From the NCBI GenBank assembly GCA_017449065.1, contig JAFSKF010000052.1, positions 62,001 through 126,000 on the forward strand: DNA of 64,000 nt, read 5' to 3'. Made by a program: the position numbers and the translations under genes. Shown piece by piece: positions 45,858 to 55,684 of the stretch; within the stretch, counting starts at the first letter, position 1, and every line of letters begins with the position of its first letter. The notes beneath the pieces were generated by a model. It was not told where the DNA came from. It saw only the letters and a list, made by a program, of their open reading frames with translations, and searched no databases. This stretch comes from Bacteroidales bacterium (GTDB taxonomy: Bacteria > Bacteroidota > Bacteroidia > Bacteroidales > UBA3663).

Positions 45858-47168
45858 TCAGAACAACCGGCTCCGGTAGAACATCATTTCGTTGAATGTG
45901 ATACCCACCGTGAAATGCAGATAGTTCTCGCTCAGCATGTGGCTCTTCGAGGGCTGCAAATGGGTGTATGCAACCGAGAAGTTGAAGACGCTTCGCTTGT
46001 TCAATGTAGGCATACCGATGCCGCACGATACCGAATATTCTGTATTCTGGCTGCCATAGGTTTCGATGTACGAACTCTTTATCGAGGCGCCCATGCGGTA
46101 GAGGCACGTCTGGAAATAGTTCTGTGCATACGTTTTCGGGCGATATTCTGCTCCAAATGCCACTTTCGAGATGTTCTGATACACATCGTCTGCTTTATTC
46201 AGATTAGCATCGAAACCCGCCACCTTCGACCAGTTCTCGAAACTGTATTCGCCCGTCAGCGTCAGACGTCGGTCGTACTGGTAGCTCACTCCGGCTCCGA
46301 ATTTCAACGGGGCATACAACGTTATTTTACTGGATGTACTCACCGTGTCCGACCCTGATACCTTCGTCACATCGCTATGCACCGACAGTGGCGTACGTGG
46401 GGCAAACGTGGCCCCGAAAACCAGATTTCTCGATGGCCCCAGCAGATGCGTATATTGTGCGCCCAGCAACACATCAAAACCCTTTACGGTGAAGTTTCTT
46501 CCGGAATAGGTACTGTTGCTCTGTCCGCTGCTCACATACATCGAACCTGCATGTTCCACCGTACCGCAAATGTAACCAATAGATGCACCCAGATTCAGCG
46601 TCTGCGTCCTCGCCTTCAGGGGTTCCCACGCCAACGACAACTGGAAGTGCTGCAAACCGCCGTTTCCGGAATAGGAATTGCTATACACCAGTGTATCGTT
46701 GCTGGTCAGCGCATTTCCGATGGCTTCCTTGCTCTCGTTTCCATACTCATAACCCACCATCGAGTAAGGCGTATAAGCAATAGATCCTGCAAATCGGTTC
46801 CACAAAGGAAAATGGAAAGTCATATAGCTGAAGCCGGCATTCCAATCGTATTCGTGCGAGCCGTTTTCGCTCACCGAAAACCATTCTGCATCCAATCCTG
46901 TATCGAACAGCAACGTCAATGTATCGATGGCTGTCAACGATGCCGGATTGTACAGGTTCGTATATAAATTGGAACGCAAAGCAATACCAGCGTCACCCAT
47001 AGCTCGGGTACTGGTATTACCCACGGTTCCTAATTTACCGAAACCATAGCGCGTATATGGAGAAGAGGTCAGGTTGCTCGGATTCAAATTCTGAGCAAAG
47101 CCTGCCGTGCACAGAATTGCCAAGCAGAAGGCAACCAGACACGAAACTTCTTTCTTATTTATTATCAT
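45858..47168 (-). CDS. Outer-membrane beta-barrel protein (PorV/FadL-like)
   Basis: This 436-residue protein has a signal peptide (about residues 8-25, cleavage after FAQ). It has the SSPYTRYGFGKLG, STRAMGDAGIALRS and YNPASLTAIDTL pattern of FadL/PorV-related barrels, followed by regular alternating strands. It might carry hydrophobic ligands or, like PorV, assist type IX secretion. The T9SS-type sorting protein at 21480 makes that worth noting but does not prove it. Confidence 0.78.
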   Translation of the reverse strand: MIINKKEVSCLVAFCLAILCTAGFAQNLNPSNLTSSPYTRYGFGKLGTVGNTSTRAMGDAGIALRSNLYTNLYNPASLTAIDTLTLLFDTGLDAEWFSVSENGSHEYDWNAGFSYMTFHFPLWNRFAGSIAYTPYSMVGYEYGNESKEAIGNALTSNDTLVYSNSYSGNGGLQHFQLSLAWEPLKARTQTLNLGASIGYICGTVEHAGSMYVSSGQSNSTYSGRNFTVKGFDVLLGAQYTHLLGPSRNLVFGATFAPRTPLSVHSDVTKVSGSDTVSTSSKITLYAPLKFGAGVSYQYDRRLTLTGEYSFENWSKVAGFDANLNKADDVYQNISKVAFGAEYRPKTYAQNYFQTCLYRMGASIKSSYIETYGSQNTEYSVSCGIGMPTLNKRSVFNFSVAYTHLQPSKSHMLSENYLHFTVGITFNEMMFYRSRLF

Positions 47169-47201
47169 TTAATTCTCTCGATAGCTCATGAATACAGCGT
47201 G

Positions 47202-47232
47202 CAAAGATACATAATTATATCTACACAACAAA
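47202..47232 (-). promoter_or_regulatory. Promoter of the outer-membrane barrel gene
   Basis: On the minus strand, TTTG (47229-47232), 19 bases, TATCTTTG (47202-47209), 34 bases before the start codon. Confidence 0.8.
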
Positions 47233-47260
47233 ATATTTAAAGTTTTTTAACTATCCGATT

Positions 47261-48868
47261 TTACTCCCATTCGATGGTCGAAGGCGGTTTTGAGGAAATG
47301 TCGTAGCATACGCGGTTCACGCCCCTCACCTTGTTGATGATTTCGTTCGAAACCTTCGCCATGAAATCGTATGGCAGATGTGCCCAGTCTGCAGTCATCG
47401 CATCGGTCGATGTGACGGCACGCAATGCCACTGGGTGCTCGTAGGTACGTTCATCGCCCATTACGCCCACGCTACGCACGGTGCTCAGCAATACGGTACC
47501 TGCCTGCCAGATCTGGTCGTAAAGGCTTACTTCAATCTCGCCGTCCTTCATATCAGCAGGAACGCCAGCAGCCAGCACGCGACGGGCTTCCTCGCCGCTC
47601 AGTTTGACCTTATAATCGCGCAGGCCGTGAATGTAAATGTCATCGGCATCTTGCAGAATACGCACCTTTTCCGGCGTGATGTCGCCCAAAATACGCACAG
47701 CAAGGCCCGGTCCCGGGAACGGATGACGTGTGATGAGGTGCTCCGGCATACCTAACTGGCGTCCCACGCGACGCACTTCGTCCTTGAACAGCCACTTCAA
47801 AGGCTCGCACAAACTGAGGTGCATTTCCTTGGGCAGACCGCCCACGTTGTGGTGGCTCTTGATCACCTTACCCGTAATATTCAGGCTCTCGATGCGGTCG
47901 GGATAGATGGTTCCCTGTGCCAGCCATTTGGCATCCTTAATCTTCTGTGCTTCTGCATTGAACACCTCCACGAAGTCGCGACCGATAATCTTGCGCTTCT
48001 GTTCCGGATCGGTCACACCAGCCAGATCGGAGAAGAACTTCTCGGAAGCATCCACACCGATTACGTTCAGGCCCAGGCACTCGTAGTCGTGCATCACGTC
48101 GCGGAACTCGTTCTTGCGGAGCATACCGTGATCGACGAAGATACAAGTCAGGTTCTTGCCAATGGCACGATTCAGCAATACGGCCGCCACCGAACTGTCA
48201 ACGCCGCCCGACAAACCGAGAATCACGCGGTCGTTGCCCACCTGTGCCCTCAATTCAGCAACGGTGGTATCCACGAAACTGGCGGCACTCCAATCCTGCT
48301 TGCTTCCGCAGATGTTCACAACGAAGTTCTTGAGCAGCTGCGTTCCCTGCACCGAATGGAACACTTCCGGATGGAACTGCACCGCCCAAACCGGATTCTT
48401 GGTCGATGCGTAAGCGGCATATTTCACATTGGCGGTCGATGCGATGCACTTGCAATCTTCCGGAATGGCTGTAATGGTATCGCCGTGACTCATCCAAACC
48501 TGGCTGTTAGGCACAAAGCCCTCAAACAGCGGATTTGCGGCATCGAACTGCTGCAAGTTGGCGCGTCCGTATTCGCGACTGTCTGCTTTCTCGACCTTGC
48601 CGCCGTTGGCATAGCTGATGAACTGTGCGCCATAGCAGATTCCGAGCACCGGGATGCGACCGACAAACTGGCTCAAATCGACTTTGAAAGCCTCCGGGTC
48701 GTGCACAGAATACGGGGAACCGCTTAAGATAACGCCAATGACGGAATCGTCGCCTTGCGGAAACTTGTTGTAGGGAACAATTTCACAGAAGGTGTCGAGT
48801 TCGCGCACTCGTCGTCCAATCAGCTGAGTGGTCTGCGAACCGAAATCGAGAATGATGATTTTCTGCAT
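47261..48868 (-). CDS. guaA: GMP synthase (glutamine-hydrolysing)
   Basis: GuaA converts XMP to GMP using glutamine. The 535-residue protein has a class I glutamine amidotransferase domain ([18 protein letters not shown] at 7-24, nucleophile in LGICYGAQF). It also has the ATP-pyrophosphatase P-loop [12 protein letters not shown] and the C-terminal dimerisation domain with [11 protein letters not shown] and [13 protein letters not shown]...PPSTIEWE. It is normal except for slight extra length. No consensus promoter was found directly upstream; the 130-base gap to the TPR gene holds a 22-base tandem repeat. Confidence 0.97.
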   Translation of the reverse strand: MQKIIILDFGSQTTQLIGRRVRELDTFCEIVPYNKFPQGDDSVIGVILSGSPYSVHDPEAFKVDLSQFVGRIPVLGICYGAQFISYANGGKVEKADSREYGRANLQQFDAANPLFEGFVPNSQVWMSHGDTITAIPEDCKCIASTANVKYAAYASTKNPVWAVQFHPEVFHSVQGTQLLKNFVVNICGSKQDWSAASFVDTTVAELRAQVGNDRVILGLSGGVDSSVAAVLLNRAIGKNLTCIFVDHGMLRKNEFRDVMHDYECLGLNVIGVDASEKFFSDLAGVTDPEQKRKIIGRDFVEVFNAEAQKIKDAKWLAQGTIYPDRIESLNITGKVIKSHHNVGGLPKEMHLSLCEPLKWLFKDEVRRVGRQLGMPEHLITRHPFPGPGLAVRILGDITPEKVRILQDADDIYIHGLRDYKVKLSGEEARRVLAAGVPADMKDGEIEVSLYDQIWQAGTVLLSTVRSVGVMGDERTYEHPVALRAVTSTDAMTADWAHLPYDFMAKVSNEIINKVRGVNRVCYDISSKPPSTIEWE

Positions 48869-48929
48869 TGTTTAATATTTAAAAATGTATATAATTTTTA
48901 CTTCCTGTCCTGCTACCGATTTTTGCCGC

Positions 48930-48995
48930 CTAACTGGAGAAAATTTGCTGCCCAACTGGAAAAAAATTTTTCTCTAACTGGGGCGCAAAAATCCG
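48930..48995. repeat. Three degenerate 22-base tandem repeats
   Basis: CTAACTGG / CCAACTGG / CTAACTGG begin at 48930, 48952 and 48974, an exact 22-base period, each followed by an A-rich then T-rich stretch. They lie just upstream of guaA and downstream of the TPR gene. Confidence 0.65.
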
Positions 48996-48999
48996 CGTA

Positions 49000-51195
49000 T
49001 TATTCCTGCGCCCGTTTCAGCACCGCGTAAGCCTGAGCCAAGCCCAGTTCTCCCGCCTTGCTGAGGTCGGCAATACCGGCTTTGGTTTTACCGATGCGCA
49101 GATTGATCAGCCCTCGGTTGTAATAGGCTTCCGCAAAGTTCGGATAGAGCCGGATGGCTTCGTTCAGATTATCGACGGCCTCGTCGAAATTGTTCAGTTT
49201 GGCAGAAATGAACGCCCGGTTGTAGTAGGCATACACAAACGACGGAGCCAGCTTGATCACCTTGTCCAAGTCGCGCAATGCCAACTCGCACTCCACTTTG
49301 CGCACCTGCGCCTGACGTTCTGCTTCCAGGCGCGCCCTTTCCTGCGCCGTCAGCGTACCGTTGTTCACGCGGATGTTCAAGCCGTTCGACGGTACCGTTG
49401 CAGCCTGCTGGCTGCCCACAGCTGCCAAAGCCGTATTCTTCAGTTCATCGTCGATGTTGCTGTTTCTCGTGCCTGCCAATCCGGCCCGCTCGTCGATCTC
49501 CAGTTGCCGGAAACGGAGCACAGCTCGGTTGAAGTACGCCAGGATGAAGTTATCCTTACGCATCAGCACCTCGTTCAGATCGGTCAAAGCGCTTTGGTAA
49601 TCCTGCACCAGCATATAATCCAGGCTTCGCCCGAAGAACGAAATGACGTTGCCTCCATTCAGGCCAATCAGACGGCTGTAGTCGTCAATGCTGGCGAAAT
49701 GTGCCCTTACCTGCGACTGGGTCAGCATGGGTTCGTTGTTCACGCACTTCAAGCGCTGCGACAGCAAGCCTGCCCGGTTGAAATCGCTCAGATTCTTCTC
49801 GAAATAGATCAGCTGGCGGGTCTCTTCGTGCTTCTCGTAGTAGGTCAGCACAAACATTGGCTGCATATCCACGCTGCTCTGCTTGTCCTGCACACGTCCG
49901 CGAAGTTCGTTGCTGTAGCGCTGGTTCTCGTCGCCCACGCTGCTCGTGATAAGCCGGTTGAACTTGCGTATGTTTTTGTCGCTCTCCCTGCGTGTCCGTT
50001 CATCGTCAGTCAGTTCGTCATCCGCCAGATCGGTTTCCGCCTCCACTTCCTCCACCGTCTTTCCGGCTGCGATGCGTTTCCGTTCGCGTTCTTCATGCTC
50101 CTGCTTCACGCGGTTCTGCACAGCAAATGCCAGCCGGTAGTCATCATCCGACTGCTTCGATTGCCCCAACTTCCGTCGCGCCTCGCTTCGGGCATACAGC
50201 ACGGGGAAATAGTTGGGGTGCTGTTCGTAAACCAACGTATAGTCGTCGATGGCGCCTTGCAGATCGCCCACCTCATCGCGCAAGATAGCACGATTATAGA
50301 TGGCAAACGTATTGTCCGGTTCCTGGGCAAGCACGGCAGTAAAATCGTCGATGGCGCGATTGCGGTCTCCCACCTGCGCCCTCAGCAGACCTCGGTTGTA
50401 ATGTCCGACGGTGCTGTTCGGATCCAGTTCCAACGCCGTATCGTAATCACCGATAGCACCGTTCAGATCATCGGAATTATATTTGATGAATGCGCGGTTG
50501 ATGTAGTAGGAAGGCTGCTCCGGATCCAGTCGGATGGCCCGGTTCATATCCTCCATCGCCAACTGATGTTCCTCCTGCTGTTCCAGAATCATCGAACGCA
50601 GAGCGAAAGCGAAAGAGTTGCCTTTGTCGAGTTCGATGGCTTTATTCAGAAGTTCCAATGCCTGCAAACTGTCGCCCAATTCGATTTTCAGCTGGGCACG
50701 CGTCATGTAAGCTGACGGCTCGTTAGGAAAGAGTTCAATAAAATGCTGGAAACAGCTGTCTGCCGTCTGGTATTCCTTTTTCAACGCATAGCTCACGCCC
50801 AATGCCCGCAGGAACGTCTTGTTCTCCGGCTGTTCCTTGAGGCCCGCCTGAAAATCGGCAATCGCTTCGTCGTAGAGGTGCATATTCTGGCGGGCGATGC
50901 CGCGCACCTGATAGGCGGTTGTGATGAACGGGTTCCGCTCCAGACACGCCGTTGCATCCTGCTCTGCACCCAAGTAATCGTCCAAATAGATTTTGGCGAT
51001 GCCCCGATACAGATAGGGTTCCGGCAGGTAAGGCTTTACACCGATCACCTCGTTAAAGTATTGGATGGAGAGGACATAATCCTCGAAATAGAGCGCATTG
51101 CGGCCAATAATCATCACGCGATCTGTATTGATCTGCGCCCACGCACAGGTCAGACACGACAGAAAGCAGAACAGGAATACCGTAATACGCTTCAT
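49000..51195 (-). CDS. Large secreted TPR protein
   Basis: This 731-residue protein has signal peptide MKRITVFLFCFLSCLTCAWA. An unbroken array of canonical 34-residue TPRs covers about residues 30-345 (for example AIGDYDTALELDPNSTVGHY and AIDDFTAVLAQEPDNTFAIY). A charged linker follows (350-420), then a less regular middle, and two more canonical TPRs at the end (AVDNLNEAIRLYPNFAEAYY). It probably organises an envelope complex; no partner is evident. Own consensus promoter, divergent from the AmpG-like transporter. Confidence 0.88.
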   Translation of the reverse strand: MKRITVFLFCFLSCLTCAWAQINTDRVMIIGRNALYFEDYVLSIQYFNEVIGVKPYLPEPYLYRGIAKIYLDDYLGAEQDATACLERNPFITTAYQVRGIARQNMHLYDEAIADFQAGLKEQPENKTFLRALGVSYALKKEYQTADSCFQHFIELFPNEPSAYMTRAQLKIELGDSLQALELLNKAIELDKGNSFAFALRSMILEQQEEHQLAMEDMNRAIRLDPEQPSYYINRAFIKYNSDDLNGAIGDYDTALELDPNSTVGHYNRGLLRAQVGDRNRAIDDFTAVLAQEPDNTFAIYNRAILRDEVGDLQGAIDDYTLVYEQHPNYFPVLYARSEARRKLGQSKQSDDDYRLAFAVQNRVKQEHEERERKRIAAGKTVEEVEAETDLADDELTDDERTRRESDKNIRKFNRLITSSVGDENQRYSNELRGRVQDKQSSVDMQPMFVLTYYEKHEETRQLIYFEKNLSDFNRAGLLSQRLKCVNNEPMLTQSQVRAHFASIDDYSRLIGLNGGNVISFFGRSLDYMLVQDYQSALTDLNEVLMRKDNFILAYFNRAVLRFRQLEIDERAGLAGTRNSNIDDELKNTALAAVGSQQAATVPSNGLNIRVNNGTLTAQERARLEAERQAQVRKVECELALRDLDKVIKLAPSFVYAYYNRAFISAKLNNFDEAVDNLNEAIRLYPNFAEAYYNRGLINLRIGKTKAGIADLSKAGELGLAQAYAVLKRAQE

Positions 51196-51216
51196 TCTTT
51201 TTATAAATTACGGGCG

Positions 51217-51248
51217 CAAAGGTAGCAAAAAAAAGGCAAGGTTACAAA
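51217..51248 (-). promoter_or_regulatory. Promoter of the large TPR gene
   Basis: On the minus strand, TTTG (51245-51248), 20 bases, TACCTTTG (51217-51224): full consensus. Confidence 0.8.
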
Positions 51249-51263
51249 AAATCATCCCAAAAG

Positions 51264-51295
51264 TTTGTGTATTTTGGCAACTTTTATTACATTTG
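51264..51295 (+). promoter_or_regulatory. Promoter of the AmpG-like transporter gene
   Basis: TTTG (51264-51267), 20 bases, TACATTTG (51288-51295): full consensus, about 35 bases before the start-site-to-ATG interval. It is back to back with the TPR promoter. Confidence 0.8.
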
Positions 51296-51336
51296 CCGCC
51301 AAAATCAAGATATTTTCACTTTTTTTATGTCGTAAA

Positions 51337-52611
51337 ATGAGCAGATTGAGAACTTGGAGTTGGGTTTTGAGCGCCAATTTCAGCGAAGGATTGCCCTACA
51401 CCATCGTCAACACGGTGCTGATTGCTTTGCTAGCGGATATGGGGGTCAGCAACGGTCCCGCTGCGATGATTCCGTCGCTGCTGGCGCTGCCCTGGATGTG
51501 GAAGTTCCTCTGGAGCCCGTTCATCGACACCCATAGCACCAAACGCCGCTGGATGCTGCTGACGCAAGCAATCATGGCGGTCGTTTTCTTTCTGATTGCC
51601 CTTTCGCTGCAACAAAGCTGGTGGCTGCCGGTCGTAGTGGGCGGCAGCGCGTTGGCGGCCTTGGCTTCTGCCACTTACGATGTTTCGTGCGACGGCTACT
51701 ACATGCTGGCTTTGCCCCCCAAGGATCAGGCGTTCTTTGTCGGTATCCGCAGCACCGCCTATCGTCTGGGCATGCTGTTTGCCAGCGGCGTCTTGCTCAT
51801 TCTGGCCAAAGAAGGTACGCCTTCTGCCTGGCAACGCACTTTCTATATTATCGCCGCTTTGATGCTTCTATTGGCAGTTTGCCATAAGTTCCTGCTACCG
51901 AAAGTTACGAAAGACGCTGCGTCCCACCCTCAGCAAACAACAGAACAGCGTTCCATCCGCGAGGTGCTGAAAAGCTTCGTGCAACTGCATGCCGGTAAGG
52001 AGCTGCTGTTTATGCTCCTGTTTATTTTCACCTATCGATTGGGCGAAGCGTTCCTCTCGAAGGTGACCATCCTGTTTCTGAAAGACGGTATCGGACAAGG
52101 CGGCATGGGGCTCAACAACGAGCAGTACGGCTACCTGTACGGCACCTTTGGCACGCTTTCATTAGTGATTGGCGGCATTCTGGGCGGCATCTGCGTGAGT
52201 CGCTGGGGCTTGAAGCGTTGCATCATCCCGATGGTGCTGGCGCTCGATCTGCCCGATCTGCTCTACGTCTGGCTTTCCTACGGGGCTTTGTCCGCTGAGA
52301 TTCCTTCGCTGGCTGTCATCGGTTCGTGCATCAGCATCGAGCAGTTTGGCTATGGCTTCGGTTTTACCGCCTACATGATCTATCTGCTGGAATGCGCCAA
52401 AGGACCTTACGAAACTTCGCATTACGCATTCCTGACGGCTTTGATGGCGTTTGGGCTGCTGATTCCTTCCACGCTGTCTGGCTATATACAGGAAGCACTC
52501 CATAGCTACTATTCTTATTTCGCTATGGCGTGCTTGCTGACCGTTCCCGGCATTCTGATGTCTATCTGGTACGTAAAGCGCGCATCGCATTCAGCACCGC
52601 AATCACGGTAA
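51337..52611 (+). CDS. MFS transporter, AmpG/PAT-like
   Basis: This 424-residue, about 12-helix major facilitator begins with WVLSANFSEGLPYTIVNTVL, as in AmpG and acetyl-CoA transporter (PAT) family proteins. It then has LPWMWKFLWSPFIDTHSTKR, the typical AmpG loop. AmpG imports anhydro-muropeptides for cell-wall recycling; that substrate is plausible but unproven here. The ATG at 51337 is preferred over an in-frame codon within the promoter. The 3' end overlaps the converging P-type ATPase gene by 50 bases. Confidence 0.85.
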   Translation: MSRLRTWSWVLSANFSEGLPYTIVNTVLIALLADMGVSNGPAAMIPSLLALPWMWKFLWSPFIDTHSTKRRWMLLTQAIMAVVFFLIALSLQQSWWLPVVVGGSALAALASATYDVSCDGYYMLALPPKDQAFFVGIRSTAYRLGMLFASGVLLILAKEGTPSAWQRTFYIIAALMLLLAVCHKFLLPKVTKDAASHPQQTTEQRSIREVLKSFVQLHAGKELLFMLLFIFTYRLGEAFLSKVTILFLKDGIGQGGMGLNNEQYGYLYGTFGTLSLVIGGILGGICVSRWGLKRCIIPMVLALDLPDLLYVWLSYGALSAEIPSLAVIGSCISIEQFGYGFGFTAYMIYLLECAKGPYETSHYAFLTALMAFGLLIPSTLSGYIQEALHSYYSYFAMACLLTVPGILMSIWYVKRASHSAPQSR

Positions 52612-54568
52612 CGCCTACATCTGCGAACACCGCCATCCACATATTGGCGAAACCTAACGTTGCCAAAAGCAATACCAGCACTTTCACGCCAATGGCGAAC
52701 CAGATGTTCTGTCGGGCAATACCGATGGTACGACGTGCAATCCGTATCGCCAATGCGATCTTCGACGGTTCATCATCCATCAGCACCACATCTGCGGCTT
52801 CTATAGCGGCATCGCTGCCCAAACCTCCCATCGCAATACCCACATCAGCACGTTTCAGGACGGGTGCATCGTTGATGCCGTCGCCCACAAACGCCAACGG
52901 AGAACCAGATTGCAAAAGCTGTTCCACGTGCGCTACCTTATCCGTAGGCAGGAGCTCGGCATAGCAGGTATCGATGCCCAATTCGCGTGCCACATGCTCT
53001 CCCACTTCCCGACGGTCGCCGGTCAGCATTACAGTTTGCTCAACGCCTAATTTCTTCAGTTCCTGAACCGCTGTCTGACTGTCTGTTTTCACCTGATCGC
53101 TGATGGCAATATGTCCTGCATACCGGCCTTCCACAGCTACGTGCACCAACGTACCGACAGCGTGTGCACAGCACTCGCAACGCACCTCCTCTTCCGACAT
53201 CAGGCGCCGCATCATCTTCCGGTTTCCTACGCAAACCTCCCGGCCGTTCACCATAGCCCGAATACCTTCTCCTGCCACTTCTTCCACGTTAGTAATAACG
53301 CATCCGTCGTGTTCTTCCTCCGGATAGGCATCCCGCAGGGCTTGGGCGATGGGGTGCGTCGAATAGTGCTCCACATGAGCAGCCAGATGCAGCAATTCGT
53401 GAGCATCGATAGGATGTTCGTTCAAAGGAGAAGGAATATTCGGATGAACAACATCCACTGCAAACACGCCGTGCGTCAAGGTACCGGTTTTGTCGAACAC
53501 CACCGTCCGGACTTTTGCCAATGTGTCCAAATAGTTGGCGCCCTTCACCAGAATACCGCGACGCGAGGCACCTCCAATACCGCCAAAGAACGAGAGCGGC
53601 ACACTAATGACCAATGCACATGGGCAACTTACCACCAAGAAGACCAAAGCGCGATACAGCCACGTAGCGAAGTTGGCGGTATAGCTTTCGGTAAAGGCTG
53701 GCGCCACCAAAGCCAACACTAAGGCGACACCGACCACGATGGGCGTATAGATACGGGCGAACTTCGTGATAAACGATTCGCTCTTCGACTTCGACTCGCC
53801 GGCATGTTCAATCAGATCGATGATTTTCGATACGGTCGATTCTCCGAAAATACGGGTGGTACGCACCCGCAGCACACCTGTCTGGTTCACGCATCCCGAC
53901 ATCACTTCTTCCCCGATGCTCACTTCCCGAGGCACGCTTTCGCCCGTGAGTGCCATCGTGTTCAAGGCGGAGGTTCCCTCAACCACTTCGCCGTCCAAAG
54001 GCACTTTCTCTCCGGGTTTGATGACAATCACTTCACCAATCTGCACCTCATCGGGCGATACTGTGGTTACTACGCCTTCCCGTTCCACATGGGCATAATC
54101 CGGACGGATATCCATCAGATGACTGATGCTCTTCCGGCTTTCGCCTTCCGCATAGCCTTCAAACAGTTCGCCCACCTGAAAGAACAGCATGACAAATACC
54201 GCCTCGGGAAACTGGCTTTCTGCTCCCGGCAGGAATCCGATGCTCAATGCACCCAAGGTGGCAATCGTCATCAGGAACTCTTCATTCAGTGCCTCCCCTT
54301 CCAATAATCCTTCGATGGCTTCTTTCACGGTTCCCCAACCTACCACAAGGTACGGAACCAGATATACCAGCAGCAACTGCCAGGTTTCCAGTTCGAACCG
54401 ATGTTCCACCCAAACGGCAACTGCCAGCAGAACGGCTGCCAACAGAATCAGCACGAGCCGCTGCTTCGTGCTCATCTCTTCCTCCTCATGATGGTGTTCG
54501 TGAGAATGCTCGTGATGGTGTTCCGCACCTGCCTCACAACTCTTGCAGTGATGATGTTCGCTACACAT
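52562..54568 (-). CDS. Heavy-metal P1B-type ATPase (Zn/Cd exporter, ZntA-like)
   Basis: The 668-residue pump has the metal-site SCPCALVIS, phosphorylation motif DKTGTLTHG, HPIAQAL and hinge GDGINDAPVL. The last helices end in FADVGVTVIAVLNA as in ZntA-type Zn2+/Cd2+ exporters. Instead of a ferredoxin-like metal-binding domain, the N-terminus is a His-rich tail (residues 5-27: HHH, HHHEHSHEHHH) with three cysteines. It should export zinc, cadmium or lead. The C-terminal codons overlap the end of the opposite MFS gene by 50 bases. Confidence 0.92.
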   Translation of the reverse strand: MCSEHHHCKSCEAGAEHHHEHSHEHHHEEEEMSTKQRLVLILLAAVLLAVAVWVEHRFELETWQLLLVYLVPYLVVGWGTVKEAIEGLLEGEALNEEFLMTIATLGALSIGFLPGAESQFPEAVFVMLFFQVGELFEGYAEGESRKSISHLMDIRPDYAHVEREGVVTTVSPDEVQIGEVIVIKPGEKVPLDGEVVEGTSALNTMALTGESVPREVSIGEEVMSGCVNQTGVLRVRTTRIFGESTVSKIIDLIEHAGESKSKSESFITKFARIYTPIVVGVALVLALVAPAFTESYTANFATWLYRALVFLVVSCPCALVISVPLSFFGGIGGASRRGILVKGANYLDTLAKVRTVVFDKTGTLTHGVFAVDVVHPNIPSPLNEHPIDAHELLHLAAHVEHYSTHPIAQALRDAYPEEEHDGCVITNVEEVAGEGIRAMVNGREVCVGNRKMMRRLMSEEEVRCECCAHAVGTLVHVAVEGRYAGHIAISDQVKTDSQTAVQELKKLGVEQTVMLTGDRREVGEHVARELGIDTCYAELLPTDKVAHVEQLLQSGSPLAFVGDGINDAPVLKRADVGIAMGGLGSDAAIEAADVVLMDDEPSKIALAIRIARRTIGIARQNIWFAIGVKVLVLLLATLGFANMWMAVFADVGVTVIAVLNAMRALRTR

Positions 54569-54596
54569 ATATTATTACAGTTTAATCTTTCAGCTG

Positions 54597-54604
54597 CAAA
54601 GTTA
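54597..54604 (-). promoter_or_regulatory. -7 box of the P-type ATPase gene
   Basis: TAACTTTG on the minus strand, 28 bases before the start codon. TTTG copies upstream are at 14 and 25 bases, neither at the ideal spacing, so a metal-responsive activator may be needed (inferred). Confidence 0.45.
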
Positions 54605-54638
54605 GGGCTTTGTTTTTGCAAACGGGTTGCAAAGTTTC

Positions 54639-55532
54639 TCACCTTTTATCCTGCTTGCGGTACTGGTTAGGTGAAACGCCCTTGATTTTGGTGAACAGGC
54701 GGCTGAAATAGTACGGATCTTCGAACCCGACCTTGAAACAGATCTGATTGACTTTCATGTTCGTGGTGGCAAGCAATACCGCCGCTTCTTCAATCTTCAG
54801 CTGGTTGAAATAGGTAACAGGACTTTGTTTCATCTGCGCCCTGAACAGATGCGAGAAATGCGAGGTGCTGTAGCCCACATAATCCGCCATCTGCTGGATG
54901 GTCAGATGCTTCTCCAGATTCTCGTGCATAAAGTGCAAGGCAGCCTGCACCACCCGATGCCCTTCTTCCTCATCTGCCGGTTGCCACACACTTCTGTAGG
55001 TGTCAATGTAGCGCAACGTGCCCAGATAGTAGTGGAACAGGCAGGAAGCATAATGCAGGTGTTCCGGATCGAAGCCCTGGCTCAGGGTCTGGAAAATCTC
55101 CTCGAAGATATTGGTGCGCGTACTGATACGGCTGCTCATTTCCGGACGGATCTCTTTCGGGCCGGTGAGCCCCTCCGCATAATACGGAGCCAGATTCCCA
55201 CCGAAATGAATCCAGTAGATGGTCCACGGTTGCGACGGATGAGCGGCATAACTGTGGGGCAAGCCGGCAGGCAGAATGAAATACTGATTGGCCTGCACCT
55301 CAAACGACTGACCTCCCACCTGATAAGTGCCCGCTCCGTTCACACAATAGATAAATACGTATTGCCCGATACCCTGCGGACGCTCGATGCCGTGATGGGC
55401 AGCTTCGGGATAATAACCGATATCGGTGATGTGGAGCGCTGACAGCAACGGATCGGACGTGAATCCCTCCTGCACATAGGGAGGCAGCACGATTCCTCGC
55501 GAACCGGAAAAACCTTCTTTAATCTTCATCAT
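54639..55532 (-). CDS. AraC-family transcriptional regulator
   Basis: The 297-residue regulator has an N-terminal cupin ligand-binding domain (FIYCVNGAGTYQVGGQSFEV, FILPAGLPHSYAAH). The C-terminal AraC double helix-turn-helix has LTIQQMADYVGYSTSHFSHL and the signature CFKVGFEDPYYFSRLFTKIK. It is divergent from a sugar-porter gene 150 bases away, so it most likely controls that unit in response to a sugar. The methionine at 55532 or 55529 is the likely start: the -7 box sits just upstream, so the mRNA would have almost no leader. An upstream in-frame start at 55610 would cover the promoter. Confidence 0.88.
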   Translation of the reverse strand: MMKIKEGFSGSRGIVLPPYVQEGFTSDPLLSALHITDIGYYPEAAHHGIERPQGIGQYVFIYCVNGAGTYQVGGQSFEVQANQYFILPAGLPHSYAAHPSQPWTIYWIHFGGNLAPYYAEGLTGPKEIRPEMSSRISTRTNIFEEIFQTLSQGFDPEHLHYASCLFHYYLGTLRYIDTYRSVWQPADEEEGHRVVQAALHFMHENLEKHLTIQQMADYVGYSTSHFSHLFRAQMKQSPVTYFNQLKIEEAAVLLATTNMKVNQICFKVGFEDPYYFSRLFTKIKGVSPNQYRKQDKR

Positions 55533-55536
55533 GGCA

Positions 55537-55544
55537 CAAAGATA
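55537..55544 (-). promoter_or_regulatory. -7 box directly at the AraC start codon
   Basis: TATCTTTG on the minus strand ends only 4 bases before the ATG at 55532. There is no TTTG at -33. If used, transcription starts within a few bases of the ATG (leaderless or nearly so). Confidence 0.5.
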
Positions 55545-55629
55545 GCCCTTTCTACCGAAGATTTTTGCACTATTTTTCGAAATTGTTTCTCCAATAACAG
55601 GAAAATCCATTTATTTTACGTAATTTTCT

Positions 55630-55661
55630 ATTTCCGCATTGCAAATAAAGCACTACCTTTG
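55630..55661 (+). promoter_or_regulatory. Promoter of the sugar-porter gene
   Basis: TACCTTTG (55654-55661) matches the -7 consensus and is 23 bases before the ATG. Upstream TTTC (55631-55634), 19 bases away, is one base off the -33 box, as expected for a promoter helped by an activator such as the divergent AraC protein. Confidence 0.55.
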
Positions 55662-55684
55662 CACCGTCAAAACGAACATACATC

